A stretch of 64,000 nt of DNA from Niabella agricola (GTDB lineage: Bacteria; Bacteroidota; Bacteroidia; Chitinophagales; Chitinophagaceae). The first letter of the stretch is position 1. The number at the start of each line of letters is the position of its first letter. This document shows positions 35,031 to 44,132 of this stretch, piece after piece. The DNA lies in assembly GCF_021538615.1 (NCBI RefSeq), contig NZ_JAJHIZ010000003.1, positions 2,356,001 to 2,420,000 of the forward strand, read 5' to 3'. A program made the translations under genes and the position numbers. The notes below the pieces were generated by a model. The model worked only from the letters and a program-made list of their open reading frames with translations, had not been told where the DNA came from and made no database searches.

Positions 35031-35060
35031 TTTGAAGGGCACAGATTGCGTCCTCTAAAC
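35031..35060. repeat. REP-like palindrome relative, copy 2
   Basis: Degenerate version of the 34346 palindrome: TTGAAGGGCACAGATTGCGT then CCTCTAAAC. The central CA-ATTGCG core and the flanking GGAGG/CCTCC-type arms are still visible. It is followed by TTATTACGCTG, which recurs as CTATTACGCTG after copy 3. Confidence 0.55.
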
Positions 35061-35113
35061 TTTTTATGCTGTTTTATTACGCTGTTCTCGACCCCCGTTT
35101 CTTAACCGATTCA

Positions 35114-35143
35114 AATTGGAGGCCACAGATTGCGTCTTCCGAT
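35114..35143. repeat. REP-like palindrome relative, copy 3
   Basis: AATTGGAGGCCACAGATTGC then GTCTTCCGA. Shares the CACAGATTGCGTC core with copy 2, 83 bp away. The rest of 35144-35450 shows no gene. Confidence 0.55.
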
Positions 35144-35450
35144 TTTGTCCCTTATGGCCTTATTCCTGATTTCCCTATTACGCTGATCGTTCGGACACGG
35201 TGTACGCCTTATTTTTTTCATAAGTTCATTATTACATTTACCGCCCTGATCATTGCGATGCTTTGCATGTGCTTCATCGCATACGGGTGAATGCTTTTAA
35301 AAGGTGCTCTATAAAGATACAAAATATTGTTTTTAGAACAGCGGGTGGCACCGGGGCCTTAACCCTCCGGATCTATAAGATTACCAGCATTTTCAAAGTT
35401 GATGTAATTACGCTGTCTGCCCGTGGTTCCATATATTAAGAATTAACGAT

Positions 35451-35458
35451 TATCTTTG
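35451..35458 (+). promoter_or_regulatory. Possible -7 box upstream of the helicase gene
   Basis: TATCTTTG matches TAnnTTTG exactly but no clear TTG element lies 17-23 bp upstream. If it is used, transcription would begin near 35465 and the helicase must start at a later codon such as TTG at 35495. Confidence 0.4.
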
Positions 35459-37636
35459 TATCACCTATTTAAAAATACCAAAAGCCGTAGCTCATTGTCT
35501 GAAAAAATATACAATATCATAGAGTTCACCCAACGGAACGTTTTCTTAACCGGGAAAGCCGGCACTGGAAAAACGACCTTCCTGAACCATTTTATACGCA
35601 CCACGATCAAAAACAGCATGGTGGTAGCTCCAACAGGCATTGCGGCCATCAATGCCGGTGGCGTAACCCTTCATTCGATGTTTGGTTTACCACTGACCAC
35701 TTTTCTTCCCACCACAGACCCTGTAGACCGGAACGAGGCCATCAATATTCCGCAACTGCTGCCACATTTTAAATACCGCAAGGAGAAACTGGATCTTTTA
35801 AGAGCGTTGGAGATCCTGATCATCGATGAAGTATCTATGCTCCGCGCAGATGTGCTGGATATGATCGACCTGGCATTGAAAACAGCAAGACGCTCTGCAC
35901 TGGCTTTTGGAGGTGTGCAGCTGCTATTGATCGGCGACCTGTACCAGTTGCCGCCGGTAGTAAAGCCCGCCTCGGAAAAACTGCTGTCGGCCTTCTATTC
36001 TTCACCCTATTTTTTTGAATCCAAGGCACTTAAAGCCACCCCTTTTGTCACCATCGAGCTGACAACCGTTTTCCGGCAGAGCGATCCGGTTTTTATCTCG
36101 TTGCTTAATTCCATTCGCGAAGGCGAAACCCACCGCATTGATTTTCGGCTGTTGAATACCCGGTACCAGCCCGGCTTTGAACCCCAAGACCGCTATGTAT
36201 ACCTGGTTTCTCATAATTATATGGCAGATAGCATTAATAACCGCCAGCTCAATGAACTGACCGGAGCCGGCATCTCCTGCCCTGCCATCATTACGGGCGA
36301 TTTTAAAGAGCACCTGTATCCCAATGATCCCAACCTGTTGCTCAAACCCAATGCCCAGGTGATGTTTATCCGTAATGATGCATCCGAATCAAAAAAGTAT
36401 TACAACGGCAGGCTTGCCCGGGTGTTACGGGCAGAGGACGACAAAATTGTTGTGATGCCTGAAGGATCGGAAAGCGAGCTGGCTGTGGAACGGGAAGTAT
36501 GGGAAAACAAAAAATATTACCTGGATGAGAAGAAGGAGATCCAGGAGGAGGTCATCGGCAGTTACGAACAGTATCCGTTCCGCCTGGCCTGGGCCGTAAC
36601 CATTCACAAGAGCCAGGGACTTACGTTTGACAAAGTGATCATTGATGCCGGCGCCTCTTTTACCAGCGGCCAGGTATATGTAGCCCTGAGCCGTTGCCGG
36701 ACGCTGGAGGGCATTGTTTTAAAATCGCCGATCAGGCCTTCCAATATCTTCCGGGATGAACGGATCGCCGGTTTTCATGAGGCCACCGATGCATCCGGGA
36801 AAATTGAACGGATTTATGAAACGGAAAAAGATGCTTTCGCCGCCAGCAAGCTGTTGCGTACGCTGAGCTGTGCCCCGTTTTTAACGGTTATGGAACAGTG
36901 GATCCAGGCCGCCCGGGAAAAACCGCTGCACGACGAAGAAGCATTTACGCGGTTAACAGAACCCATAAAAGAACGTTGCCGGTTACTGGAAGATACGTTC
37001 ATCAAATTTGAGGGCTTTGTACAGCGGAAGATGCGGGAACCATCTCCCGATACCTGGAAAATAATTGCTGAAAAAGCTGCGGGAGCCGTCAATTATTTTT
37101 TTGACCAGGTGCAGGAGCAGCTCTTTATCCCGTTAAAAGTGTATTACAACAGCACCAGGAAGCAGAAAGGAGTAAAAAACTATATCCGCACGGTGGAGCT
37201 ATTGATGACCGAACTGGAGGCTTACCTGCAGGGATTGAAAAACGCCAGCTTCCTGGAAAGAGCGCTGCTGGACACAGAAAAAAACATCGAAACTGTTGTA
37301 AAAGAAAAGGCCCAACCCTCCCACATTATCAGCTATCACCTCCTTGAGGAAGGAAAAACAGCCGAAGAAATTGCCAGTGCCCGGAATCTTGCAGTTAGTA
37401 CCATTTACGGACATTTTGCACGGGTAGCCCAGGTAGGTATATTGGATATTCAAAGGCTTTTTTCAGAAGAGCAACTCCAGGTATTTAACAAGGCATTTGA
37501 ACCTGATAAATGGTCGTCTGTTACAGCCGCCAAAGCTGCGCTTCCCGTTTTTGAATTTCACGAACTACGGGTATTGATCAATCATTTCACTTATTGGGCA
37601 GGCAAGGAAAAGCACGCTACCAAAACGCCCTCCTGA
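35456..37636 (+). CDS. PIF1/RecD-like helicase with C-terminal HTH domain
   Basis: Up to 726 residues. Superfamily-1 helicase core: Walker A GKAGTGKT (33-40), Walker B LIIDEVSML (about 121-129), GDLYQLPPV, VFRQSD, and motif VI-like WAVTIHKSQGLTFDKVI ... VYVALSRCRTLEG. After about residue 450 an accessory region, then an HTH_40-type domain (about 620-665; EEGKTAEEIASARNLAVSTI). This layout is widespread in Bacteroidota and expected to act on DNA or R-loops, exact role unknown. No ATG starts the frame: the longest form begins with TTG at 35456, a shorter one with TTG at 35495 (LSEKIYNIIEF), which fits the family better. Confidence 0.93.
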   Translation: MYHLFKNTKSRSSLSEKIYNIIEFTQRNVFLTGKAGTGKTTFLNHFIRTTIKNSMVVAPTGIAAINAGGVTLHSMFGLPLTTFLPTTDPVDRNEAINIPQLLPHFKYRKEKLDLLRALEILIIDEVSMLRADVLDMIDLALKTARRSALAFGGVQLLLIGDLYQLPPVVKPASEKLLSAFYSSPYFFESKALKATPFVTIELTTVFRQSDPVFISLLNSIREGETHRIDFRLLNTRYQPGFEPQDRYVYLVSHNYMADSINNRQLNELTGAGISCPAIITGDFKEHLYPNDPNLLLKPNAQVMFIRNDASESKKYYNGRLARVLRAEDDKIVVMPEGSESELAVEREVWENKKYYLDEKKEIQEEVIGSYEQYPFRLAWAVTIHKSQGLTFDKVIIDAGASFTSGQVYVALSRCRTLEGIVLKSPIRPSNIFRDERIAGFHEATDASGKIERIYETEKDAFAASKLLRTLSCAPFLTVMEQWIQAAREKPLHDEEAFTRLTEPIKERCRLLEDTFIKFEGFVQRKMREPSPDTWKIIAEKAAGAVNYFFDQVQEQLFIPLKVYYNSTRKQKGVKNYIRTVELLMTELEAYLQGLKNASFLERALLDTEKNIETVVKEKAQPSHIISYHLLEEGKTAEEIASARNLAVSTIYGHFARVAQVGILDIQRLFSEEQLQVFNKAFEPDKWSSVTAAKAALPVFEFHELRVLINHFTYWAGKEKHATKTPS

Positions 37637-37709
37637 TCTCAAAGCCCTCCCCCAAATTGGCGGTGTTATTTCGCCGATTAAAATCGTAACTTTAAGAAAA
37701 CTTCTACCA

Positions 37710-38249
37710 ATGCCTATAAAAACAGGGGCCCTCGTCTCCATCCTGTTGTTGTTTTTTCTTACTGCAGGTGCCCAAAAAAGGCAGATCACAGAATTTACTA
37801 AAGGAGGCATTTTATTGGTGAAACTCAACAACGGATTTACCACCGGCTTTGGCGCTCATACACCCGATTTGTATACCGGGGGACTGGCATTGACCCCGCA
37901 GGTTACGGTGGTGCCTAACCGGCTGCGACTGGGCGCCAATGGCGGCATTGTTTATAACAACAAGCAGCTTTCCGGCTTATTTGGTCCGGTAGCAGCCTTA
38001 AAATTAACAGACCTGCGTACCAATAAACCGATGGCACTGGCCTTTGGGAATCTGCAGCTGCTTGCGGAAGCAAACTGGGGCACCCACCATCAGCGAATGG
38101 CCGGCGGGGGTATCGGGCTGGAGTTATTGCAGAAGATCCAGCTGGGCCTTACCACGCAGCGGGACTATCATTTGAACCGTTGGTGGTTTCAGTCCTTTAT
38201 TGCTTACCAGTTTAATAAAACAAAAAAAATCAAACCGCAGTTTGAATAA
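37710..38249 (+). CDS. Small exported protein of unknown function
   Basis: 179 residues with a signal peptide (about 1-21, cleavage near AGA-QKR). The mature part alternates short hydrophobic and polar stretches rich in Gly, Leu and Thr (GGILLVKLNNGFTTGFGAH; LALTPQVTVVPNRLRLGANG), which suggests an outer-membrane beta-barrel-like or envelope protein; the C terminus is WFQSFIAYQFNKTKK. No family recognised. It is 8 nt upstream of the patatin-like gene, so the two are co-expressed and may work together at the envelope (inference). Confidence 0.7.
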   Translation: MPIKTGALVSILLLFFLTAGAQKRQITEFTKGGILLVKLNNGFTTGFGAHTPDLYTGGLALTPQVTVVPNRLRLGANGGIVYNNKQLSGLFGPVAALKLTDLRTNKPMALAFGNLQLLAEANWGTHHQRMAGGGIGLELLQKIQLGLTTQRDYHLNRWWFQSFIAYQFNKTKKIKPQFE

Positions 38250-38257
38250 CAACAATC

Positions 38258-39301
38258 ATGAACAAAGCGCTTATCATCAGCGGCGGCGGCTCTAAAGGCG
38301 CCTTTGCAGTAGGTGTTGTAAAAGACCTGGAAACAACCTACCGGCTTAGCTTTGATACAGTAGTGGGAACCAGCACCGGGGCATTGATCGCTCCGCTCGC
38401 AGCTCTGAAGCAGCTGAGCACACTGGAAGCCTTGTATACCAGCGTTACAACGGACGACCTCCTGGAAGCTCAAAACCTGGGCGCCAGCATTTGGAACGGC
38501 AACTCCCTGTATACGGCCAATGGCCTCGGTGCCAAAGTACGCCAGATTTATACCGATGATTTCTATGATCAGCTTCGGGCGTCTGCTACCAGCGTGTACC
38601 TCACGACCACCTGTCTGCAAAGCCAGGAACTGGTGGTGTATACGACCGACCCGTCACCCGCAGCCGGCACCTATTACCGGGTTGAAAAATTAAAAAGTGC
38701 CGAGCAGTTCCGCAGAGCTGTGATGGCTTCTGCCAGCCAGCCGGTATTTATGCCACCTGTACGGATCAATAAAGACCTGCCGGGTGCGGTCAACCCCGGA
38801 TTTCAATACGTAGACGGAGGAACCCGCGAATACGCCGGCATCGGTATTGCGCTGGAAGCCGGCGCTAATGAACTGTTTACCATCCTGCTTTCAGCACGGA
38901 ACAACACACCTGATCAAACGACTTATAAAGACCTGATGGCAATCCTGTTGCAAACCGTTTCCGTTTTTATCACCGATGTAGCAGATAACGACCTTTTCGC
39001 CTCCCGTCAGTTTATTCATTTTATCAACTATATCAGCCAGGTAAAAGCGGCCATGAAGGCAGACGGAATAGCTGAAGCAGCCCTGGACCGCTATTTCGGC
39101 AGCACCAATCCCGATTATCAAAGCCTGGTCAACAGATTGCCCATAAAATTACATATCATACAGCCGGATACGGTGCTGGATGGCGGCCCCGGCGGGCTGG
39201 TGTTTGATCCGGCCAAAATGCAACAGATGGTTCAGCTAGGCAAAACAGCCCTGCAAAATTATGTAGCCCGTTTAAAGCCGGGAGAAACAGACTGGGCCTA
39301 G
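38258..39301 (+). CDS. Patatin-like phospholipase/acylhydrolase
   Basis: 347 residues. Seen: oxyanion loop GGGSKG (9-14), nucleophile elbow GTSTG with S39 (37-41), and catalytic D186 in YVDGGTRE, the Ser-Asp dyad of patatins. No signal peptide, so probably cytoplasmic or surface-associated from inside. Patatins cleave acyl chains from phospholipids or other lipids; the specific substrate is unknown. Follows the small exported protein by 8 nt and ends before a hairpin terminator at 39376. Confidence 0.92.
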   Translation: MNKALIISGGGSKGAFAVGVVKDLETTYRLSFDTVVGTSTGALIAPLAALKQLSTLEALYTSVTTDDLLEAQNLGASIWNGNSLYTANGLGAKVRQIYTDDFYDQLRASATSVYLTTTCLQSQELVVYTTDPSPAAGTYYRVEKLKSAEQFRRAVMASASQPVFMPPVRINKDLPGAVNPGFQYVDGGTREYAGIGIALEAGANELFTILLSARNNTPDQTTYKDLMAILLQTVSVFITDVADNDLFASRQFIHFINYISQVKAAMKADGIAEAALDRYFGSTNPDYQSLVNRLPIKLHIIQPDTVLDGGPGGLVFDPAKMQQMVQLGKTALQNYVARLKPGETDWA

Positions 39302-39375
39302 CCAGGACTGTGCACCCGCCGGCTTGATGCCGCTTACGGCGTATACAAAAATACGCGACCCCGTAATTAAATCAG

Positions 39376-39407
39376 TTGTAATCCGATCGGCTGATTACAA
39401 ACTTTTT
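39376..39407 (+). terminator. Terminator after the patatin gene
   Basis: TTGTAATC and GATTACAA (39376-39383, 39393-39400) form an 8-bp stem with a 9-nt loop, followed by ACTTTTTG. Lies between convergent genes, 32 bp before the OsmC stop. Confidence 0.6.
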
Positions 39408-39439
39408 GATTACAAGTTTCGCGTAAATAAAACCCGGCA

Positions 39440-39856
39440 TCAACCGACCAATGTGGCTGTGGACGTGATCTTCGTATTTAATAATTTGCTGATGGGGCAA
39501 TTGGCTTCTGCATCTTTGATAGCCGCGTCGAATTGTTCCTGTGCGATGCCCGGTACAGCAGCCTGTACATCCAGATGGCTTTCGGTAACTGCACCATTTT
39601 CAAAGGTAACCGTACATTTTGTATCAATATTTGTAGCAGTAAAACCCGCTTCATTCAGCACAAAGCTCAGCTTCATAGTAAAACAGCCGGCATGGGCTGC
39701 AGCCACCAGCTCCTCGGGATTGGTACCGGGGTTGCCTTCCTCAAACCGGGTTTTAAAAGAATAGGGCGTATCATTTAACACACCGGATTGCGTTGAAGTT
39801 TTACCGGTTCCTTCTTTTCCTGTTCCCTGCCAGTTGGCTGTTGCAAAACGTTTCAT
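39440..39856 (-). CDS. OsmC/Ohr-family peroxiredoxin
   Basis: 138 residues. Thiol-dependent reduction of organic hydroperoxides is the known family activity. Catalytic cysteines visible at C58 (VAAAHAGCFTMKL) and C120 (AEANCPISKLL), with R37-E-type loop residues (KTRFEEGNPGTNPEEL) as expected of OsmC rather than classical Ohr. Cytoplasmic. Last gene of a minus-strand run; the scpA gene ends 19 nt upstream, so co-transcription is possible. Confidence 0.93.
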   Translation of the reverse strand: MKRFATANWQGTGKEGTGKTSTQSGVLNDTPYSFKTRFEEGNPGTNPEELVAAAHAGCFTMKLSFVLNEAGFTATNIDTKCTVTFENGAVTESHLDVQAAVPGIAQEQFDAAIKDAEANCPISKLLNTKITSTATLVG

Positions 39857-39875
39857 GAGTTTTTTTATTTTATGG

Positions 39876-40664
39876 TTAAGAGAATGTAGGTTCGATGGCT
39901 GTCATGGTTTCTTCACGGTCTTCCGGGGCCACATATTCGAGAATAAAATTATTCTTCCCTTCCCCGATCATGATCTTCAGAAAACTTTGCTGCACTAGCT
40001 CCAATACAGACAGAAAAAGAAAAATAGCATGCACCCGGGTTTGTGCATGATCAAACAGTTTTTCAAAAGAAAGGGTTTTGGAGCGTTGAGCCTCTTCCAT
40101 TACCTGGGCGCGGCTGTTTTCCATAGAATAATTATACCGTACCACCGTATGTACCGGCGTATTGACCTTATCCGAATACCGCTGCATGGCCCGTTCAAAA
40201 GCCTTCATTAGTTTGAACATAGTGATGGCATGAATCTCCGTGCCTTCCCCGGCTTCTTCGCCGATGGCCGATAACTCCTTTTGAATATTGCCCCGTTTTA
40301 CCATCAGCATCCGCATCGCTTCCAGTTCGGCCATTTGTGCCGATGCCTCCTTAAAGCGTTTATACTCCAGTATCTTATTAACCAGTTCTTCGCGCGGATC
40401 AATCTCGTTGCCCTGGGCGTCCAGCTCCTTACGCGGGATCAGCATTTTTGCTTTGATGCGCATCAGTGTGGATACGAACAAAATAAACTCGCTGGACAGT
40501 TCGATGTTCAATGCATCCTGCTCTTTGATGTACGCCAGAAAATCATTGGTGATCTTTGTGATGGGAATGTTGTAAATATCCAGCTCATCCCGCTCAATAA
40601 AGAATAAAAGAAGATCAAACGGCCCTTCAAACTGGGAGAGTTTTATCTGATATGTTGCGCTCAC
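39876..40664 (-). CDS. scpA: Segregation and condensation protein A
   Basis: 262 residues. ScpA is the kleisin of the SMC-ScpAB complex that organises and separates chromosomes. Seen: N-terminal kleisin part YQIKLSQFEGPFDLLLFFIERDELDIYNIPI (first 35 residues; Bacteroidota form), EFILFVSTLMRIKAKMLIPR, and a C-terminal winged-helix part with VHAIFLFLSVLELVQQ. The start codon is GTG at 40664. No scpB gene lies next to it. Confidence 0.95.
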   Translation of the reverse strand: MSATYQIKLSQFEGPFDLLLFFIERDELDIYNIPITKITNDFLAYIKEQDALNIELSSEFILFVSTLMRIKAKMLIPRKELDAQGNEIDPREELVNKILEYKRFKEASAQMAELEAMRMLMVKRGNIQKELSAIGEEAGEGTEIHAITMFKLMKAFERAMQRYSDKVNTPVHTVVRYNYSMENSRAQVMEEAQRSKTLSFEKLFDHAQTRVHAIFLFLSVLELVQQSFLKIMIGEGKNNFILEYVAPEDREETMTAIEPTFS

Positions 40665-40720
40665 TTAAAATTATTGAATCTGTAAAAGAAGACAAATGTA
40701 ACAAATAAGGTGCTGCCATT

Positions 40721-40751
40721 AAAAAAACGCCCCGCTTTGACAGGACGTTTT
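40721..40751 (-). terminator. Rho-independent terminator after mscL
   Basis: On the minus strand an 11-bp stem (AAAACGTCCTG with CGGGGCGTTTT, two G-U pairs), 6-nt loop and a run of seven T. Twenty-one bp after the mscL stop. Confidence 0.9.
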
Positions 40752-40772
40752 GTGAATAAATTGGGCAGATTT

Positions 40773-41195
40773 TTATCGTTTTTTTAGTTCGTCGCGGATT
40801 TCCATCAGCAATTGATCTGTAGAGGATGGTGCCGGAACTTCAGCAGGAGTTGCTTTCTTCATCTTATTCATAGCTTTTACCATCCAGAAGATCACCAGGG
40901 CCAGTAGCAGGAAATTAATGGCAATCGTAATGAAATTACCATAGGCAAAGATTGATGTGTCTGCTATTTTTCGGGCTTCTTCCAGCTTGGTTCCGGGAGG
41001 AACATTGCCTTTTAACACCAGGTAAAGACTGCTGAAATCGGGCTTGCCGATAATTGCACCTACTACCGGCATGATAAGATCATCAATGATACTTGTAACA
41101 ATTTTACCAAAAGCGCCGCCAATGATTACACCTACCGCCAGGTCAATGGCATTGCCTTTTACAGCAAACTCTTTAAATTCTTTAAGCATTCCCAT
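40773..41195 (-). CDS. mscL: Large-conductance mechanosensitive channel
   Basis: 140 residues. Two transmembrane helices: TM1 with [19 protein letters not shown] (about 15-33) and TM2 [18 protein letters not shown] (about 87-104), flanked by the N-terminal [10 protein letters not shown] helix and a C-terminal helix EIRDELKK, all typical of MscL. It opens under strong membrane tension to save the cell from osmotic downshock. Followed by a strong terminator, 68 nt after frr. Confidence 0.97.
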   Translation of the reverse strand: MGMLKEFKEFAVKGNAIDLAVGVIIGGAFGKIVTSIIDDLIMPVVGAIIGKPDFSSLYLVLKGNVPPGTKLEEARKIADTSIFAYGNFITIAINFLLLALVIFWMVKAMNKMKKATPAEVPAPSSTDQLLMEIRDELKKR

Positions 41196-41263
41196 GTGTC
41201 TGAATTTTAAGTTTTATAAATAGTGATTCGAATTTCTGAGACGCTTTGGTGCCATCATATCCC

Positions 41264-41827
41264 TTAAACAGCCATGATTTCTTTTTCTTTGACAGCAAGG
41301 TATTTCTCGATAATTGCGATGTATTTATCTGTAAGCTGCTGTGCCGCGGCTTCGGCATCTTTTACACCATCCTCGCTTAGTCCTTCTTTCTGCAGTTTCT
41401 TAACGCCCTCAATTACTTCACGGCGCGCGCTTCGTACACCTACTTTAGAATTTTCGCCTTCCGCATAACTCTTTTTTACCAATTCCTTTCTGCGTTCTTC
41501 GGTAAGCGGCGGTAAAAACAGGCGGATATTCACCCCGTCGTTCTGCGGGTTGATGCCGATATTAGCCGCGATGATCGCCCGTTCAATGGGCTGCAGCATA
41601 TTCTTTTCCCAGGGCTGGATATTGATTGTACGTGCATCCAGCACAGTGATGTTTCCAACCTGGTTAATGGGCATTGCAGATCCGTAATAGTCTACATAAA
41701 TCCCGTCCAGTATTTGCGGGGTGGCCTTTCCGGCCCTTATTTTTGCCAGTTCCGATTCCAGGTGAGTGATGGCTTTTTTCATACCCTCCTCCGATGATTC
41801 AATCAGCTTACTTACTTGTTCCTGCAT
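41264..41827 (-). CDS. frr: Ribosome recycling factor
   Basis: 187 residues, normal length. Frees ribosomes from mRNA after termination together with EF-G. Seen: ELAKIRAGKATPQILDGIYVDYYGS (about 26-50), INIQPWEKNMLQPIERAI, and the helical tail with IRLFLPPLTEERRKELVKKS. The usual partner pyrH is not adjacent; here frr follows a WecA/TagO-like gene. Confidence 0.98.
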   Translation of the reverse strand: MQEQVSKLIESSEEGMKKAITHLESELAKIRAGKATPQILDGIYVDYYGSAMPINQVGNITVLDARTINIQPWEKNMLQPIERAIIAANIGINPQNDGVNIRLFLPPLTEERRKELVKKSYAEGENSKVGVRSARREVIEGVKKLQKEGLSEDGVKDAEAAAQQLTDKYIAIIEKYLAVKEKEIMAV

Positions 41828-41914
41828 AAAATCAAAAAATTTTAAGATTGCAAATCTAATGAATTGGAACTGAAACTATGGGGTACAGGGCTGAATTGCG
41901 GAAATTACTGCCGC

Positions 41915-43069
41915 CTAATGAACACGGTTCTGAACCTGCTCCTTGGTTTGCAGGTTGATCACCTTAGATTGGGAAGGTGCGCTGAGCCGCTCTTTGTTCG
42001 CCTGGTTCACCACATATCTCCGGTGAATAACAAGCTTTCTTTTGGGCAATGTATAGTAAAGGATCGCCAGCGCAATAAAGGAGGTTCCAAACAGAGCCAT
42101 GATCAGGGCCGTATTACCAAAACCACGACTTAAATAGGTGATAAGAATCAATGAAATATTAGCCATAACACAGATCAGCGTTACGGTCGAATGTCCGAGG
42201 CCCCGGTCCAGCAACAGGTGATGCACATGGTTACGGTCGGGCGAAAAAGGCGACCGGCCCCGCAGGATCCGGTTCCCAAAAACACGGATCGTATCTACCA
42301 GCGGCACAATCAGTACCGAAACGCCCACTGCTACGGCGGAGGTAATGGGCAGCGCAGCGCCGGGCTCACTGGCTACATGGATAAATTTCAGTACCAGTAT
42401 GGATACCACCATCCCTACCAGTAAAGATCCGGAGTCTCCCAGAAAGATCTTTGCAGGGTGGTAGTTAAAAATGAGGAATGCCATTAATGCAGCAGAAAGG
42501 CCAAAAGAAAAAGCGGCATAGGGATACATTTTTGCCAGCAGGAAATAGGTTCCGAACAGCAAGGTAGCCATCAGGCCCAAACTGCCGGACAATCCGTCAA
42601 TTCCGTCTATCAGGTTGTAGGCATTGATGATCAAAATGATCGTGAAGTAGGTCAGGGGCACCCCATACATAGGATCCAGGGTTTCTATTCCAAAAACACC
42701 ATGCATACTTTCAAGGCGCACGCCACCCAGGTGAATGATGATGGCAGCCGCAATAATCTGGGCCACAAACTTCTTTGTGGCAGACAATGCAATGATATCA
42801 TCTTTCAGGCCTATAAAGAAGGTAAGTGCGGCCGCAGCCAGGAAATAACGCATTTCCGGTGCGCTGGAAAAATTGATGCACAATAGCCCTGCAAAAAGAA
42901 AACCGATAAAAACACCCACTCCGCCTAAAGAGGCAATTGCATGTGTGTGGAGTTTACGTTCATCCGGTATATCATACAGTTTCTTCTTGTCAGCAATGAG
43001 CATTACAACCGGAATTGCGAGAAACGCGACTATAAAAGCTATTATAGCTGTTACCAGAATTTCTAGCAT
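41915..43069 (-). CDS. Polyprenyl-phosphate GlcNAc/sugar-1-phosphate transferase (WecA/TagO-like)
   Basis: 384 residues, about ten transmembrane segments. MraY-superfamily landmarks: DKKKLYDIPDERKLHTHAI (about 28-46), FFIGLKDDIIAL (cytosolic Asp-Asp), NAYNLIDGIDGLSG, FLGDSGSLLVG, and FSPDRNHVHHLLLDRGL. It should move a sugar-1-phosphate from a UDP-sugar to undecaprenyl phosphate, the first step of O-antigen, teichoic-acid-like or enterobacterial-common-antigen-type glycan synthesis. ATG at 43069 selected; a good promoter lies 20-50 bp upstream. Confidence 0.95.
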   Translation of the reverse strand: MLEILVTAIIAFIVAFLAIPVVMLIADKKKLYDIPDERKLHTHAIASLGGVGVFIGFLFAGLLCINFSSAPEMRYFLAAAALTFFIGLKDDIIALSATKKFVAQIIAAAIIIHLGGVRLESMHGVFGIETLDPMYGVPLTYFTIILIINAYNLIDGIDGLSGSLGLMATLLFGTYFLLAKMYPYAAFSFGLSAALMAFLIFNYHPAKIFLGDSGSLLVGMVVSILVLKFIHVASEPGAALPITSAVAVGVSVLIVPLVDTIRVFGNRILRGRSPFSPDRNHVHHLLLDRGLGHSTVTLICVMANISLILITYLSRGFGNTALIMALFGTSFIALAILYYTLPKRKLVIHRRYVVNQANKERLSAPSQSKVINLQTKEQVQNRVH

Positions 43070-43088
43070 TAAATAAGGTTTACGAGAG

Positions 43089-43118
43089 CAAAAGTAAGCT
43101 TTATAACCAAGATAGCAA
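43089..43118 (-). promoter_or_regulatory. Promoter of the WecA-like gene
   Basis: TTG (43116-43118), 19-bp spacer and TACTTTTG (43089-43096) on the minus strand, an exact Bacteroidota promoter. Predicted transcript start near 43082, about 13 nt before the ATG. Confidence 0.75.
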
Positions 43119-43230
43119 TTTTTTGGACGGGATTTAATGATAAAATAAATCCCGCGCGCCCCAGAATTCATTGCTAATGAACAGGAATTATCAAAAAAAA
43201 AATGCACTTTTGCTGTTCAAAAAACAAACT

Positions 43231-44064
43231 ATGGCAAGTTTACAGGAAATCGCATCACAGGTTAGACGTGATATTGTACGAATGGTTCACGGTGCAAACA
43301 GCGGCCACCCCGGAGGATCGCTTGGATGCGCTGATTTTTTGACCGCCCTGTACTTTAAGGAAATGCAGCACGATCCGGCTTTTCATATGGACGGGATCAA
43401 TGAAGACCTGTTCTTCCTTTCGAACGGCCATATTTCACCGGTATTCTATTCGGTTTTAGCCCGTTCCGGCTATTTCGATGTAAAGGAGCTGGCTACTTTC
43501 CGTAAAATAAACAGCCGCCTGCAGGGACATCCGGCCACGCATGAGCATCTGCCGGGTATCCGTATCGCAAGCGGGTCGCTGGGCCAGGGAATGAGCGTAG
43601 CCATCGGTGCCGCCCTGAGCAAAAAAATGAACCAGGACACGCACCTGGTATTCTCCCTCCATGGTGACGGAGAGCTGAATGAAGGTCAGAATTGGGAGGC
43701 CATCATGTTTGCGGCAGCGCATAAGGTAGATAACCTGATCGCTACAGTTGACTGGAACGGTCAGCAAATTGACGGGCCTACCGACAAAGTACTGAACATG
43801 GGCAACCTGAGCGAAAAGTTCAAAGCGTTTGGCTGGGAGGTGATGGAGATGAATGGCAATGATATGGATGAAGTAGTAGCTACACTGGACAAAGCCCGGG
43901 CTGCTACCGGTAAAGGAAAACCGATCGCCATTATGATGCACACCATTATGGGAAAAGGCATCGACTTTATGGAAAACGACCACGGCTGGCATGGTATTGC
44001 TCCCAATGATGAGCAACTGGCCAAGGCGCTCGAACAACTGCCGGAAACACTGGGGGATTATTAA
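43231..44064 (+). CDS. Transketolase, N-terminal (thiamine diphosphate-binding) subunit
   Basis: 277 residues, equal to the first part of a normal ~660-residue transketolase. Seen: HGANSGHPGGSLGCADF (about 20-36), GHPATHEHLPGIRIASGSLGQG and the diphosphate-binding GDGELNEGQNWEA (about 148-160) with NLIATVDWNGQQIDG; HTIMGKGIDFM near the end. Such split transketolases work with a separate C-terminal subunit carrying the pyrimidine-binding and C-terminal domains; no such gene follows here, the next being a reverse-strand permease. ATG at 43231 chosen from the family-like start MASLQEIA. Ends at a T-rich hairpin. Confidence 0.93.
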   Translation: MASLQEIASQVRRDIVRMVHGANSGHPGGSLGCADFLTALYFKEMQHDPAFHMDGINEDLFFLSNGHISPVFYSVLARSGYFDVKELATFRKINSRLQGHPATHEHLPGIRIASGSLGQGMSVAIGAALSKKMNQDTHLVFSLHGDGELNEGQNWEAIMFAAAHKVDNLIATVDWNGQQIDGPTDKVLNMGNLSEKFKAFGWEVMEMNGNDMDEVVATLDKARAATGKGKPIAIMMHTIMGKGIDFMENDHGWHGIAPNDEQLAKALEQLPETLGDY

Positions 44065-44101
44065 GCTTCAGGTTTCACGTTTAAGATTCCAAGTTTGGAA
44101 C
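44065..44101 (+). repeat. Short-word repetitive sequence right after the transketolase stop
   Basis: Begins with the base after the stop codon: words CTTCAGGTTTCACGTTTAAG and CCAAGTTTGGAACC. Same style as the spacer after ligA. It precedes a terminator. Confidence 0.6.
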
Positions 44102-44132
44102 CCGGAGCATCAAGAAGTGCTTAAAATAATAT

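Noticed and set aside
39324..39764. 146-codon plus-strand frame opposite the OsmC gene
   Set aside because: Shadow; runs through the terminator at 39376.
43456..44037. 193-codon minus-strand frame opposite transketolase subunit
   Set aside because: Shadow of a clear coding gene.
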